From NCBI RefSeq assembly GCF_001612985.1, contig NZ_BDBM01000024.1, forward strand, positions 1 through 64,000: a DNA stretch of 64,000 nt, given 5' to 3'. Positions 40,830 through 49,248 of this stretch are shown here, piece after piece; position 1 is the first letter of the stretch; every line of letters starts with the position of its first letter. The DNA comes from Nocardia gamkensis NBRC 108242 (GTDB taxonomy: Bacteria; Actinomycetota; Actinomycetes; Mycobacteriales; Mycobacteriaceae). The translations under genes were made by a program, and so were the position numbers. The notes beneath the pieces are model-generated. The model did not search any database. It had not been told where the DNA came from and was given only the letters and a program-made list of their open reading frames with translations.

Positions 40830-42359
40830 TCACTTCACGCGATTGCGCAGCACCGGTACCAGACGGTCGAGCAGGGTCTGTTCGGACGATTCGCTCCAAT
40901 TGCGGACCGCGGCGACGGCCGCGGGATCGTCCAGCGGAATCACCGTGGCGCGCGTGCCCGCCACTTGGTAGGGCAGACCGAGTAGTCCACCGCCACCGGC
41001 CTTTTCGTCGCTGCGCACGGCCAGCACGTAGCCGTCCGCCGCGGCCTCCAGCCTGGTGGAGCCGGTCAGTTCCCGAGGCGATGCCTCGTCGCCCTGACGT
41101 GCGTAGTCGAGGTTGTAGACGAATCCGAGATCCTCCAGGAATTTCGTCTGCGGGGTGCCACCCAGGAAGATCGAGACCTGCGAGCCACGTGGCACGTCCA
41201 CCATCGTGATCGTCTTGCCCCGGAACACCGGATTGTCCGCCCGCGCCCGGTCCAGCGGCGCCAGGGCGGCCGTGCTGCTCGGCGTGGCGGACGCGGACGC
41301 GGGGCCGGACTCGTCCCGGTTCAGCGCCCAGATGCCGATTCCCGCGGCGAGGGCGACGGTCACGATGCCGGCGGCCGCGGCGAGCCGCCAGTTCTTGCGC
41401 GGGGGCGCGGCGGTCACCCGACCGGAGACGGCGACTCGGGGATCGGTCCCCGGCCGTGGATCGAAGACCTGGACCGGATAAGTGGGGGAAGTGTTGGTGG
41501 CGACGGGGTTGTAGCCGGGAGTGAGAGCGCTCGCGGCGGCGTCGGTGAATTCGCGGCAGCTGTGGAATCGTTCGGCAGGGTTCTTCGCCAAGGCTCGGGC
41601 GAAGACGTGGTCGATGGCCTGCGGAAGGCCGGGATTGACCGCGGTGGCCAGCGGCGGGGGCTCGTGGAGATGGCCCATCATCACCAGTGCGGGTTGTGTG
41701 CCCGGGTAGGGGTTACGTCCGGTGAGCAGTTTGAAGAACGAGCACGCGAGGCTGTAGACATCGGCGCGGTGGTCGAGCGGGCTGCCGGTGAGCTGCTCGG
41801 GCGGGGCGTAGGCGATGGTGGCGACGAAACTGCCGGTCTGGGTGAGTTCGGTGGTGTCGTCATTGGATTTGGCGACGCCGAAATCCGTGAGCAGGACGCG
41901 TTCTTCTTCACCGTCGGCGGGGGAGGAAAGCAGGAAATTCGCCGGTTTGACATCACGGTGCAGCAGGCCTTTGCGGTGGGCGTAATCGAGCCCTCTACCG
42001 ACCTCGGTCGTAATACGCAGGGCGCGCAGCGGATTCATCGCGTGCGGATCACGGGCCAGTTCGGCGGCGGCATCCGTGCCGTCGACGTATTGCATGGCGA
42101 TCCACAACTGGCCGTGTTCCTCACCGCGGTTGTAGACCGAGACGATGTTCGGATGGTCGAGCCCGGCGGCGAGATTGGCTTCGCGTTCGAAACGGGTGCG
42201 GAACTCGTAGTCGCGGCTGAGTTCGCCACCGAGCACCTTCAGTGCGTCGGTTCTGGGCAGGCTGGGATGTTTGGCCAGATACACCGTGCCCATGCCGCCC
42301 GCGCCGAGAACCCGCAGGATGCGGTACCCGCCGACGATGGTCCCGGGGCTCATCGGCAT
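40830..42359 (-). CDS. Transmembrane Ser/Thr protein kinase (PknB/Hanks type)
   Basis: 509 residues from the ATG nine bases after AGGAG. The kinase domain (~10-275) has G-loop LGAGGMGTVYLA, Lys41, HRD with Asp136 (HRDVKPANFLL), DFG at 159-161 and APPE. A juxtamembrane stretch leads to one membrane helix (~326-346) and a ~160-residue outer domain of unknown type, with no PASTA repeats visible. It should phosphorylate cytoplasmic targets in response to an outside cue. It is the last gene of an operon with three lipoproteins (82 bases from the nearest). FHA proteins encoded nearby are natural phosphothreonine readers. Confidence 0.92.
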   Translation of the reverse strand: MPMSPGTIVGGYRILRVLGAGGMGTVYLAKHPSLPRTDALKVLGGELSRDYEFRTRFEREANLAAGLDHPNIVSVYNRGEEHGQLWIAMQYVDGTDAAAELARDPHAMNPLRALRITTEVGRGLDYAHRKGLLHRDVKPANFLLSSPADGEEERVLLTDFGVAKSNDDTTELTQTGSFVATIAYAPPEQLTGSPLDHRADVYSLACSFFKLLTGRNPYPGTQPALVMMGHLHEPPPLATAVNPGLPQAIDHVFARALAKNPAERFHSCREFTDAAASALTPGYNPVATNTSPTYPVQVFDPRPGTDPRVAVSGRVTAAPPRKNWRLAAAAGIVTVALAAGIGIWALNRDESGPASASATPSSTAALAPLDRARADNPVFRGKTITMVDVPRGSQVSIFLGGTPQTKFLEDLGFVYNLDYARQGDEASPRELTGSTRLEAAADGYVLAVRSDEKAGGGGLLGLPYQVAGTRATVIPLDDPAAVAAVRNWSESSEQTLLDRLVPVLRNRVK

Positions 42360-42441
42360 CTTCACGATCTCCTGACTCCACGCGGGCCGCTGGCGTTCGC
42401 CCCGCAGCATACTCGACCCGATGTACGACCAAAATGCGGCA

Positions 42442-43671
42442 TTATCGGCTGTTCGCAAAAACGGAATATTGTGCGGCAGCGCGCTGCTGAGCGTCCAGCA
42501 GCTGATTCGCCGCGACGAATCCGACGTATTCTTTGTACGCGACGACGCAGGTGAATCGCCGGTCGTCGAATAGTCCGGACCGGTTCTCCACACATGCCGA
42601 ATCGGGCAGATGCGGTGGCGGATCGACCGGACGGGCAACCACCGTGGGCGTGATACGTTCCATGACAACCCGCCGCGCCGTCTCCGCATCGGCGGTGCGG
42701 ATCACCAATGTGTCGCCGTTGGCCGCGAATTTCTCGGCGCCCATCGCTGTGAAACGTTGTTTCGCGTAATCGAGGTCTCCGGTGTATTGCATGATTCCGC
42801 GCAGACCGAACAGCGCGTTCGAATCGTCGTAGCTCGGAGACTGGACCTTGGACGGATTCAGGGTGCGGCTCAGCAGATGGTCGGGGTCCCAGGGCAACCG
42901 CAGCATCTCTTCTTCGGTCAGCGGAGGGAGCTGGTCGAGCAGGGGCAGCTGAACGTCGTACGCCTTCTCCGCCAGCGCGACGAGGGCGGCGCGGTCGGGA
43001 GCGTTCGCCGAAAGGAGGAACGCCACTACGTAGGAGCCGTGCGCGAGGATCGTGCGCAGGAAAGGCGAGCCGGGACGCCAGTGCGCTCGCGCCTGTGGCT
43101 GCCGCGGCAGTGTGACCGGCTCGTTCTGCTCGCGGTAGGAGCCGAAATCGGCGTCGTAGAACTCGGTCGCGGCCTGCCGGGCGCGCTCCGGGTCGGGGAA
43201 CTGCATGACGATCGTGCCGACCGTCGTGGAATTGGGCCGGGGCTTGGTCGGCCATCCCGACGCGATCAGGCTGATGTCCTGATCCGAGCCGTTGGTGTGG
43301 AACCCGAACATCATCCGGTTGCGTTCCGCGATCGGCCGCAGGTCTGCCGGGTTGCCGAGTTCGCCGGGCAGCGTCCCTTTGCTGATGCTGGAGGGCGTCC
43401 AGCTGTACTTCATCCTGGGGTCGATGTCGTAGGCCGACGCGACGTGGTCGGCCAGCCGCATCGCGGCAACCTTGTTCATGTCGATGAACAGCGGCTGGTA
43501 GTCGTCGTCGTGCGCGTTCGGCGGCTCGGTGGGGTAGTTGCCGGTGTCGAGATCGCGAATGTCGATCTCACCCGGCTGCGCGGCCCCCGTCATCGTCGAA
43601 CCACAGCCGGTGAGGATCGCGGCGGTCACCGCGCACGCGAGCACGGCGACGGCGGTGCGGAATTTCGTCAT
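42442..43671 (-). CDS. Lipoprotein, DUF7373-like, copy 3
   Basis: 409 residues from an ATG that overlaps the previous gene's stop (ATGA). The signal peptide ends in a lipobox (ILTGC). The mature part opens with a DIRDLDTGNYPTEP motif and ends with LDAQQRAAAQYSVFANS. Two neighbouring genes share both ends, so the three are tandem paralogues. I associate this with the DUF7373 lipoproteins common in Nocardia, whose function is unknown. Two Cys near 370-390 (SACVEN and FTCVVAYKEY) may form a disulfide. Confidence 0.8.
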   Translation of the reverse strand: MTKFRTAVAVLACAVTAAILTGCGSTMTGAAQPGEIDIRDLDTGNYPTEPPNAHDDDYQPLFIDMNKVAAMRLADHVASAYDIDPRMKYSWTPSSISKGTLPGELGNPADLRPIAERNRMMFGFHTNGSDQDISLIASGWPTKPRPNSTTVGTIVMQFPDPERARQAATEFYDADFGSYREQNEPVTLPRQPQARAHWRPGSPFLRTILAHGSYVVAFLLSANAPDRAALVALAEKAYDVQLPLLDQLPPLTEEEMLRLPWDPDHLLSRTLNPSKVQSPSYDDSNALFGLRGIMQYTGDLDYAKQRFTAMGAEKFAANGDTLVIRTADAETARRVVMERITPTVVARPVDPPPHLPDSACVENRSGLFDDRRFTCVVAYKEYVGFVAANQLLDAQQRAAAQYSVFANSR

Positions 43672-44882
43672 GCGGCATTCACCAACAATGCGTACTGGGC
43701 GGAGATGCGCTGTTGCGCGTCGAGCAGCTGATGCGACCACGCGAACGCCGTGTAGCGGTCGTAGGCCACCGAGCAGTAGAACCGGACGACCACCGTCTTG
43801 TTGCCGATGTATTCCTTGCAATGCGCGGCGGGCAGGCCTTTCGGCGACTCGGCGGCGCGGAATTTCTTCGACAGCCCGCCGCGCTGCTCGCGCAACTGCA
43901 CGGCGGCGTCGGCGTCGCGCGTGCGGAACAGATCGGTCCCGTCGGTGGCGTACCGATCGACCCCCGCGGCTTCGATGATCCTGCGGTCCTCGGCCGAATC
44001 GGTGGTGAAGTGCAGGGCGCCCGCGCCGGTGTACGCGCCCGGTGGGTCGATCCAGGAGTCTTCCCGGGGTCGCGGCAGAGCCCGGTTGAGCATGCCGTCC
44101 ATATCGATCGGCGCTGTCATCAGCTGATCGACGGGGGTCGGAGTGAACCGGCCGATCGCCGGGACGACGGTGTCGAGGCTCTTCTCGACCAGGCTGAGCA
44201 GCGGCGGGAGGTCCACCTTCTCCAGGAAGATCTTCACGTAGTCGAAGACCCAGGTGTAGACGACGAATTTGCCGGTGGCGAACCACGACCCGATCGACTG
44301 TTCCTGCGGCTGCCAGTGGGCGTGCGCGGCGGGGTACTTCGGGATCTGCACCGGCGTGTTCCGGTTGTTCGCCTCGAAGTCGACGCGTTCCAGAGCCGCT
44401 GCCGCGGCGGCCGCCTTCTGCTCGTCGGGGAAGATCAGCACGGCGTTGACCAGGTCGGTGCCGCGGTTGTCCGGCGCGCTGCCCGCGCTGCTGAGGAACC
44501 CAGCGACGAAATCCGGTGCGGCCTCCGCGAAGCGGGAGACTTGCATGATGCGGCCGAGCGAACCCTTCGGATCGATGAATACCTTGGCGATGGACGGATT
44601 CGCGGAAACGAACGCCGGGTCGATATCCGACGACAGCGGGACGAAGTTCGCCAGCCGCTCCGCCTCGATCATGCGCGCCTGCTCGGGATTCTTCGCCGTA
44701 GCGAGCGCACGTGGCTTCGTCGGGTAATTGCCCACGTCGAGCTGAGCCAGATCGACGGGCTGCGCGGGCCGCTCCGTCGCGGCCTCGGAGCCGTCGCACG
44801 CGCCACCGCTCAAGGCGACGGCACCGGCCAGCACCAGGGCACAGGCGGTTCGAATCGGTCTGGACATAGCGCCGTGCTGCAC
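43668..44882 (-). CDS. Secreted/lipoprotein, DUF7373-like, copy 2
   Basis: 404 residues from a GTG five bases after GGGAGG; the ATG five codons later is a weaker start. A hydrophobic signal leads to SGGACDGS; Gly at -3 makes the lipobox atypical, so lipidation is less sure than in the sister proteins. It shares the LDVGNYPTKP opening and the ending LDAQQRISAQYALLVNA. The Cys pair near the end (AHCKEY and YCSVAYDRY) matches its paralogues. It is translationally coupled to copy 3. Confidence 0.78.
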   Translation of the reverse strand: MQHGAMSRPIRTACALVLAGAVALSGGACDGSEAATERPAQPVDLAQLDVGNYPTKPRALATAKNPEQARMIEAERLANFVPLSSDIDPAFVSANPSIAKVFIDPKGSLGRIMQVSRFAEAAPDFVAGFLSSAGSAPDNRGTDLVNAVLIFPDEQKAAAAAAALERVDFEANNRNTPVQIPKYPAAHAHWQPQEQSIGSWFATGKFVVYTWVFDYVKIFLEKVDLPPLLSLVEKSLDTVVPAIGRFTPTPVDQLMTAPIDMDGMLNRALPRPREDSWIDPPGAYTGAGALHFTTDSAEDRRIIEAAGVDRYATDGTDLFRTRDADAAVQLREQRGGLSKKFRAAESPKGLPAAHCKEYIGNKTVVVRFYCSVAYDRYTAFAWSHQLLDAQQRISAQYALLVNAA

Positions 44883-44979
44883 TCTTCCCTCCCCTGACTG
44901 CGGTAGTTGCGCCGGATCCTACGTGGGCCGACCCATGGCCCGGGATCGCGGAGGCGCCGGGCGCCTACCGCTGCTCATC

Positions 44980-46185
44980 TCAGAAACTGTTCGCCAACAG
45001 CGCGTACTCCGCGGCGACCTTCTGTCGTACGTCCGGTTCCTTATCACTGGTGACGACTCCGACGTACCGCTTGTACGCGACGTAGCAGCGGTACTTGTAC
45101 TCCCGGTCCGGGTCGCCCTTGCTGTTGAGCTGTAGGCACTTGGCGCCGGGGACGTCCTTGGGAGCGCCGAGGGTGTCGTAGTGCGCGCCTTCGCTTTCCA
45201 GCAGGCCGGTGACCAGCTTCTGGGCCGCGGCCGCGTCGCGGGTGCGTGCGACGTAGCTGTCGTCGACGAGGCCGATGTGGTCCACGCCCGCGTCCTCGAT
45301 CAGGCGCAGGTGTACCGACTCGTCGTCGGCGCGGTGCACCGTGTGGTATCCGCCGTAGACGGCGAAGGTCGCCGGGTCGGGCGCGCGGTTCTTGCGGTCG
45401 GCTACCGTGACGCGGGCGAGCAGGTCGTCCGGGTCGGCCTTCAGGGTGTCGAGTTTGCTCACCGGCGTCGCGGTGAACCGGTCCAGCTGCGCGACCTGGG
45501 CGGCCAGCGTTTTGTCGACCCACTTCACCAGGTCGTCGCCATCCGCAACGGGACGCTGGATGAACAAGGAGATGACGAATTCCTTGTGCGCCATGAAGGC
45601 ACCGACGTTCGGGACGCCCGGCCGCCAGTGGATGTAGGCGTCGGCATACTTCGACGACGTCAGTTTGCGGTTGTCCGGCGAGACGGCGATGTCGACGTCC
45701 TCGAGTTCGCGGGCGGCGAGCTTGGCGGCGGCCTCGTCGGGAAAACGGAACAGGGCGTCGGTGACCGCGGTGGCATCCGGCGCCGGATTGGTCTGGCCTG
45801 CCGGGTCGGGGCGATCGGCGCCGCTGGCCGCGTATCCGACGACCAGTTTGCGGTTGTCGAAGACCGGCCTGGACACCTTGGCCACGAAGCCCAATGCCTG
45901 CTCGGCATCCGCGACGACGGTGCTGCCCCGACCGAACTTCAGCACGGGGTCGATGCGCACGGTGGGGACCACGGCGTCCGACATCCGCATGCCCTCCAGC
46001 AGTGCGCCTTTGCCGCCCGAATCCTGGCTGTACTCGTGCTTGTCGACGGGATAGGTGCCGACTTCCAGCGTGCGTACGTCGATCTCGCCCGCGGTCGGCG
46101 TCCCCTGCACGCCAGAGCAACCGGCCAGCATCCCTGCCAGTGCCAGACATGACGCGGTGAGCGCGATGCGTTGCGTCCGAACCAT
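44980..46185 (-). CDS. Lipoprotein, DUF7373-like, copy 1
   Basis: 401 residues from the ATG at 46185 with GAGGGG upstream. A clear signal and lipobox (MLAGC) are present. The mature protein opens with LEVGTYPVDKHEY and ends with VRQKVAAEYALLANS, with a Cys pair (GAKCLQL and YRCYVAYKRY) as in copies 2 and 3. It is first in the operon that runs through both paralogues to the kinase, 97 bases before copy 2. Divergent from the FHA gene across 155 bp. Confidence 0.8.
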   Translation of the reverse strand: MVRTQRIALTASCLALAGMLAGCSGVQGTPTAGEIDVRTLEVGTYPVDKHEYSQDSGGKGALLEGMRMSDAVVPTVRIDPVLKFGRGSTVVADAEQALGFVAKVSRPVFDNRKLVVGYAASGADRPDPAGQTNPAPDATAVTDALFRFPDEAAAKLAARELEDVDIAVSPDNRKLTSSKYADAYIHWRPGVPNVGAFMAHKEFVISLFIQRPVADGDDLVKWVDKTLAAQVAQLDRFTATPVSKLDTLKADPDDLLARVTVADRKNRAPDPATFAVYGGYHTVHRADDESVHLRLIEDAGVDHIGLVDDSYVARTRDAAAAQKLVTGLLESEGAHYDTLGAPKDVPGAKCLQLNSKGDPDREYKYRCYVAYKRYVGVVTSDKEPDVRQKVAAEYALLANSF

Positions 46186-46340
46186 CTCAGGCCCCTCGTT
46201 CCTCCCGTTGCTGACACTGAAGTTACCCGACGGACGCCGGGGAGGGGGACCGATGGCCTTCGTATCGCAATACCCTTTGTCGGTACCCTTGTCGGTGTGA
46301 CCACGACCCCGAACCACACCTCCGGCGGAGGCCGATACCG

Positions 46341-47690
46341 GTGAAGGATCGGCAGGTCGAGGTCGTCGTAGGCAGCCACGCCGTGGCGCGGGTCGCGGGC
46401 GCGGTGGTCGTGGTCGCGCACCGCAAGCCGGGCAGGCCGACCCAGGACTCGCCCGCCGTCGTCGCCCTCGAGTCACTGGCCGAACTGGTGCGCGACGCGA
46501 CCGATCGGGAGCCGGGCGGCCCCGGCGCTCTGGTGGCACGGCAGGCGACGCGCTGGCTGATGAAGCACGCCGAGCAGATCAGCCCGGGTGAGCCGATCGA
46601 CTTCGGCATCCTCTCCGCCGCCGAGAACGGGGGCGTGGCGATCTTCCTGCACGGCGCGATCACCGCCGTGCTGGCCGGCGACGGCGTGCTCGAGCGATAT
46701 CGCGGCAGCGACGCGGCCTTCACGGTGGATCGGGTCGCGGCGGTCCCGGCGCGGGCCGCCGCCTTGTTCGTCGACGACGGGAAGGGCCGCATCCCGGACC
46801 TGCCGCCCGAGCCGGGCATCGGCAGGTTGGTCGAGGGCATCGCCCAGGCGGGTGGCGCGATCGTCTGGTCGGACGGTCCCCGCGCGGGGATTTCCGGTAA
46901 CGGCAGCGAGTCCCGTTCCGCGGGCACCCGTCGCCGCCCGGAGACATCGTCGCTGCCCACGGCGCGCGTCGAACACGAGCCGTCCGCCGAGACCGGACGG
47001 CGGGAGCGGCCCGAGCCGCAACCGCAGCCGGTGGCCGCGCGCCCGCGGTATCCGACCGCGCCGTCGACCGCGATGCTCGACGCGGAGACCGAGCAGACGC
47101 CGATCGACCCGCACCACGCGCCCACCCAGGTGGGCGGCACCAATCCCGCGCCGCGGCCCGACCCGGAACTTCAGCGCAGGCTGGAGGCGACCGCGAAGGC
47201 CACCGCGCTGACCGTCAAGGTGATGGGGTTCAAGTGCGCGCGTGCGCATCCCAGCGATCCGCGGTCGGCGTTCTGCACCGTCTGCGGGATGCCGGTCGAC
47301 CAGACCCAGGCACTGATCGAAGTGGTCCGCCCGCCGCTGGGCATGCTGATCCTCGACGACGGCATGACCTACATGCTCGCCGCCGACGCGGTAGTCGGTC
47401 GCGATCCGGAGCGTTCCCCCGCCGCGGAGAGCGGACTCGTGCCGCTACGCGTCGACGACGCCTCCGGTGGCATGTCCAGGGCCCACGCCGAAATCCGCCT
47501 GGTGAACTGGGATGTCACGGTGGTGGACTGTGGTTCGACCAACGGCACCCGCACCCGCCTGCCGGGCTACCGAGACTGGGTGCGCTTGGCGCCGCACCAG
47601 TCGATGGTGCTCGTACCGGGCACCGAGATCATGCTCGGCAACCGCGTGCTGCGCTTCGAACTGGCCGCGCCGCCGCCGTTCGGCCGCTGA
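46341..47690 (+). CDS. FHA-domain protein with zinc-ribbon-like segment
   Basis: 449 residues from a GTG nine bases after GGAGG. The first ~190 residues are an alpha/beta domain I cannot name. A Pro/Glu linker follows. A Cys/His cluster (Cys299, His303, Cys312, Cys315) may bind zinc. The C-terminal ~100 residues are an FHA domain with VVGRDPE, SRAHAEI and GSTNGTR, the phosphothreonine-binding landmarks. It is cytoplasmic. It is the likely reader for the kinase whose operon is divergent from it. It converges on the metallopeptidase gene with a 6-bp gap. Confidence 0.83.
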   Translation: MKDRQVEVVVGSHAVARVAGAVVVVAHRKPGRPTQDSPAVVALESLAELVRDATDREPGGPGALVARQATRWLMKHAEQISPGEPIDFGILSAAENGGVAIFLHGAITAVLAGDGVLERYRGSDAAFTVDRVAAVPARAAALFVDDGKGRIPDLPPEPGIGRLVEGIAQAGGAIVWSDGPRAGISGNGSESRSAGTRRRPETSSLPTARVEHEPSAETGRRERPEPQPQPVAARPRYPTAPSTAMLDAETEQTPIDPHHAPTQVGGTNPAPRPDPELQRRLEATAKATALTVKVMGFKCARAHPSDPRSAFCTVCGMPVDQTQALIEVVRPPLGMLILDDGMTYMLAADAVVGRDPERSPAAESGLVPLRVDDASGGMSRAHAEIRLVNWDVTVVDCGSTNGTRTRLPGYRDWVRLAPHQSMVLVPGTEIMLGNRVLRFELAAPPPFGR

Positions 47691-47696
47691 GCCCCG

Positions 47697-49142
47697 CTAC
47701 GAATAGCGCGCTGCGCAGACGCTCTCGCCGCTCAGGACTCCGGCGCGGAAGGCCTCGACGCGCGAGAATCCACTGGGCACGGTCCTGCCTTGGGCGTCAC
47801 TCGCGGCCAAGCCGTCGGTGAGCAGACCCGAGACCGCCTCGTCCAGATCGCCGGTGGCGAGCTTGATGTCACCCTGACTGATCGGGCGCCCGGATTCGGC
47901 GAGCTTGCCGGTGACCACTCCCGACAGGCAGGCCGCGCGCAGTCCGGTCTTGGCGCCGACCAGGCTCTCGCCACGGCTCTGCTGGACGGCCAGGGTGTAG
48001 CGGGAGATGAATACGACGTAGCCGTTGTAGTCACCGCTCACCTTGAGCGGCAGAGCGTCGTCTTCACCGGAATTCGACGTTCCCCGTTCGGCGAGGCCGG
48101 GAATGTCCGTGGCGATCGTATTCTTCGCCGGGCAATACGACACCGGTTCGGTGACCGCCCCGTCGCGGCAGTCGATCTCGGCCCGGGAGTAGTCGTAGGT
48201 CGGCTCCTCGTCGATCGGCAGGATGGCTTCGAGCGCCTTGGTGAGTTCGATCAGCGTCTCCTTCGTGATCGGGAACTCACCGTGCCCTTGGTCGTCGCTG
48301 AAACTCTGCGGCAGATTCGCGCGGCGCTGGTCGATCTCGTCCTGATCGATGCCCTTGCATCCCTTGGGGCCGTCGGTGAAACCGATCTGCACCGCGGTGA
48401 CGCGTTCGAAGGCCGAGCCGTGCACGCTCTCCGGATCGTCGGGGTCGGAGTCGCGGATGGCGACGGTGGCCGCGAGCACCGAGTTGAGGCCGTCGGAGGT
48501 GTTGATCGTGAAATGCCTGGACTTGCCTTCGGCGACGTGCCGCATGAACGCGCCCGCGAAGCAGTCCGCCTGCTGCTCCTTCACGATCACCGGATCCTTC
48601 GGGCCGACGATCTTGGCCATGGTCTGCACCGCGTGCCCGTACTCGTGCGCGAGCACCATCACCACGGACATCTTCCCGAAGGCCTCCTCCATGGTGGGAA
48701 GCAGCACCGACCGATCCCAGCCGATGGAATTGTCCAGGCGGCAGTAGGCGGCGTTCACCAAGCGGTAGGTGGTCTCCTTGCAGAACTCGACCGCCTCGCT
48801 GCGCCCGGACTTCGCGCTCCAGGACAGCAGCTTGTCCACCGGCTTGAACTCGCCCTGGAACTCCTTGCCGAACTCGCCGCGCCAGAAGGTCTGGATGTCA
48901 TCGATGGCGTTGAGCGCCAACGTATCCATGGACCCGCCGTCGCCGTTCGTCGCGGTGAGTGTGCTGTCCGGAACGCCGGTGCGCGGGCCGCTCGGGCCGC
49001 TCGTGGTGGGCAGTCCGGCGACCTTGAACGGGTCGTCGTAGATGGAGACGGCCCGGCCGTCGACCACTCGGACACAGCCCCCGACCAGCGCCAGAATACT
49101 GAGCAGCGCCGCGACAAGCACGGTCGCACGGACTCTCGGCAA
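47697..49142 (-). CDS. Putative neutral zinc metallopeptidase, exported (YpfJ-like)
   Basis: 481 residues. The zinc site is HEYGH (166-170), with a downstream Glu in EQQADCFAGAFM as third-ligand region, as in the YpfJ/zn-peptidase family. A signal sequence with VGGC suggests a lipoprotein. The start is a TTG just after GGGGGAGCC; no better start exists, so the first residues are uncertain. Substrates are unknown. It lies between two FHA genes and could process envelope or T7SS-exported proteins, but nothing in the sequence proves that. Confidence 0.85.
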   Translation of the reverse strand: MPRVRATVLVAALLSILALVGGCVRVVDGRAVSIYDDPFKVAGLPTTSGPSGPRTGVPDSTLTATNGDGGSMDTLALNAIDDIQTFWRGEFGKEFQGEFKPVDKLLSWSAKSGRSEAVEFCKETTYRLVNAAYCRLDNSIGWDRSVLLPTMEEAFGKMSVVMVLAHEYGHAVQTMAKIVGPKDPVIVKEQQADCFAGAFMRHVAEGKSRHFTINTSDGLNSVLAATVAIRDSDPDDPESVHGSAFERVTAVQIGFTDGPKGCKGIDQDEIDQRRANLPQSFSDDQGHGEFPITKETLIELTKALEAILPIDEEPTYDYSRAEIDCRDGAVTEPVSYCPAKNTIATDIPGLAERGTSNSGEDDALPLKVSGDYNGYVVFISRYTLAVQQSRGESLVGAKTGLRAACLSGVVTGKLAESGRPISQGDIKLATGDLDEAVSGLLTDGLAASDAQGRTVPSGFSRVEAFRAGVLSGESVCAARYS

Positions 49143-49248
49143 GGCTCCCCCTCGTCGGCCGCTATACGTTCACATCGGTCGCCGGATCGGGGCAATTGGC
49201 GCATCGGGGGCACCGCCGATGTCCGGGTGATGGAATAGTATCCGCTGC

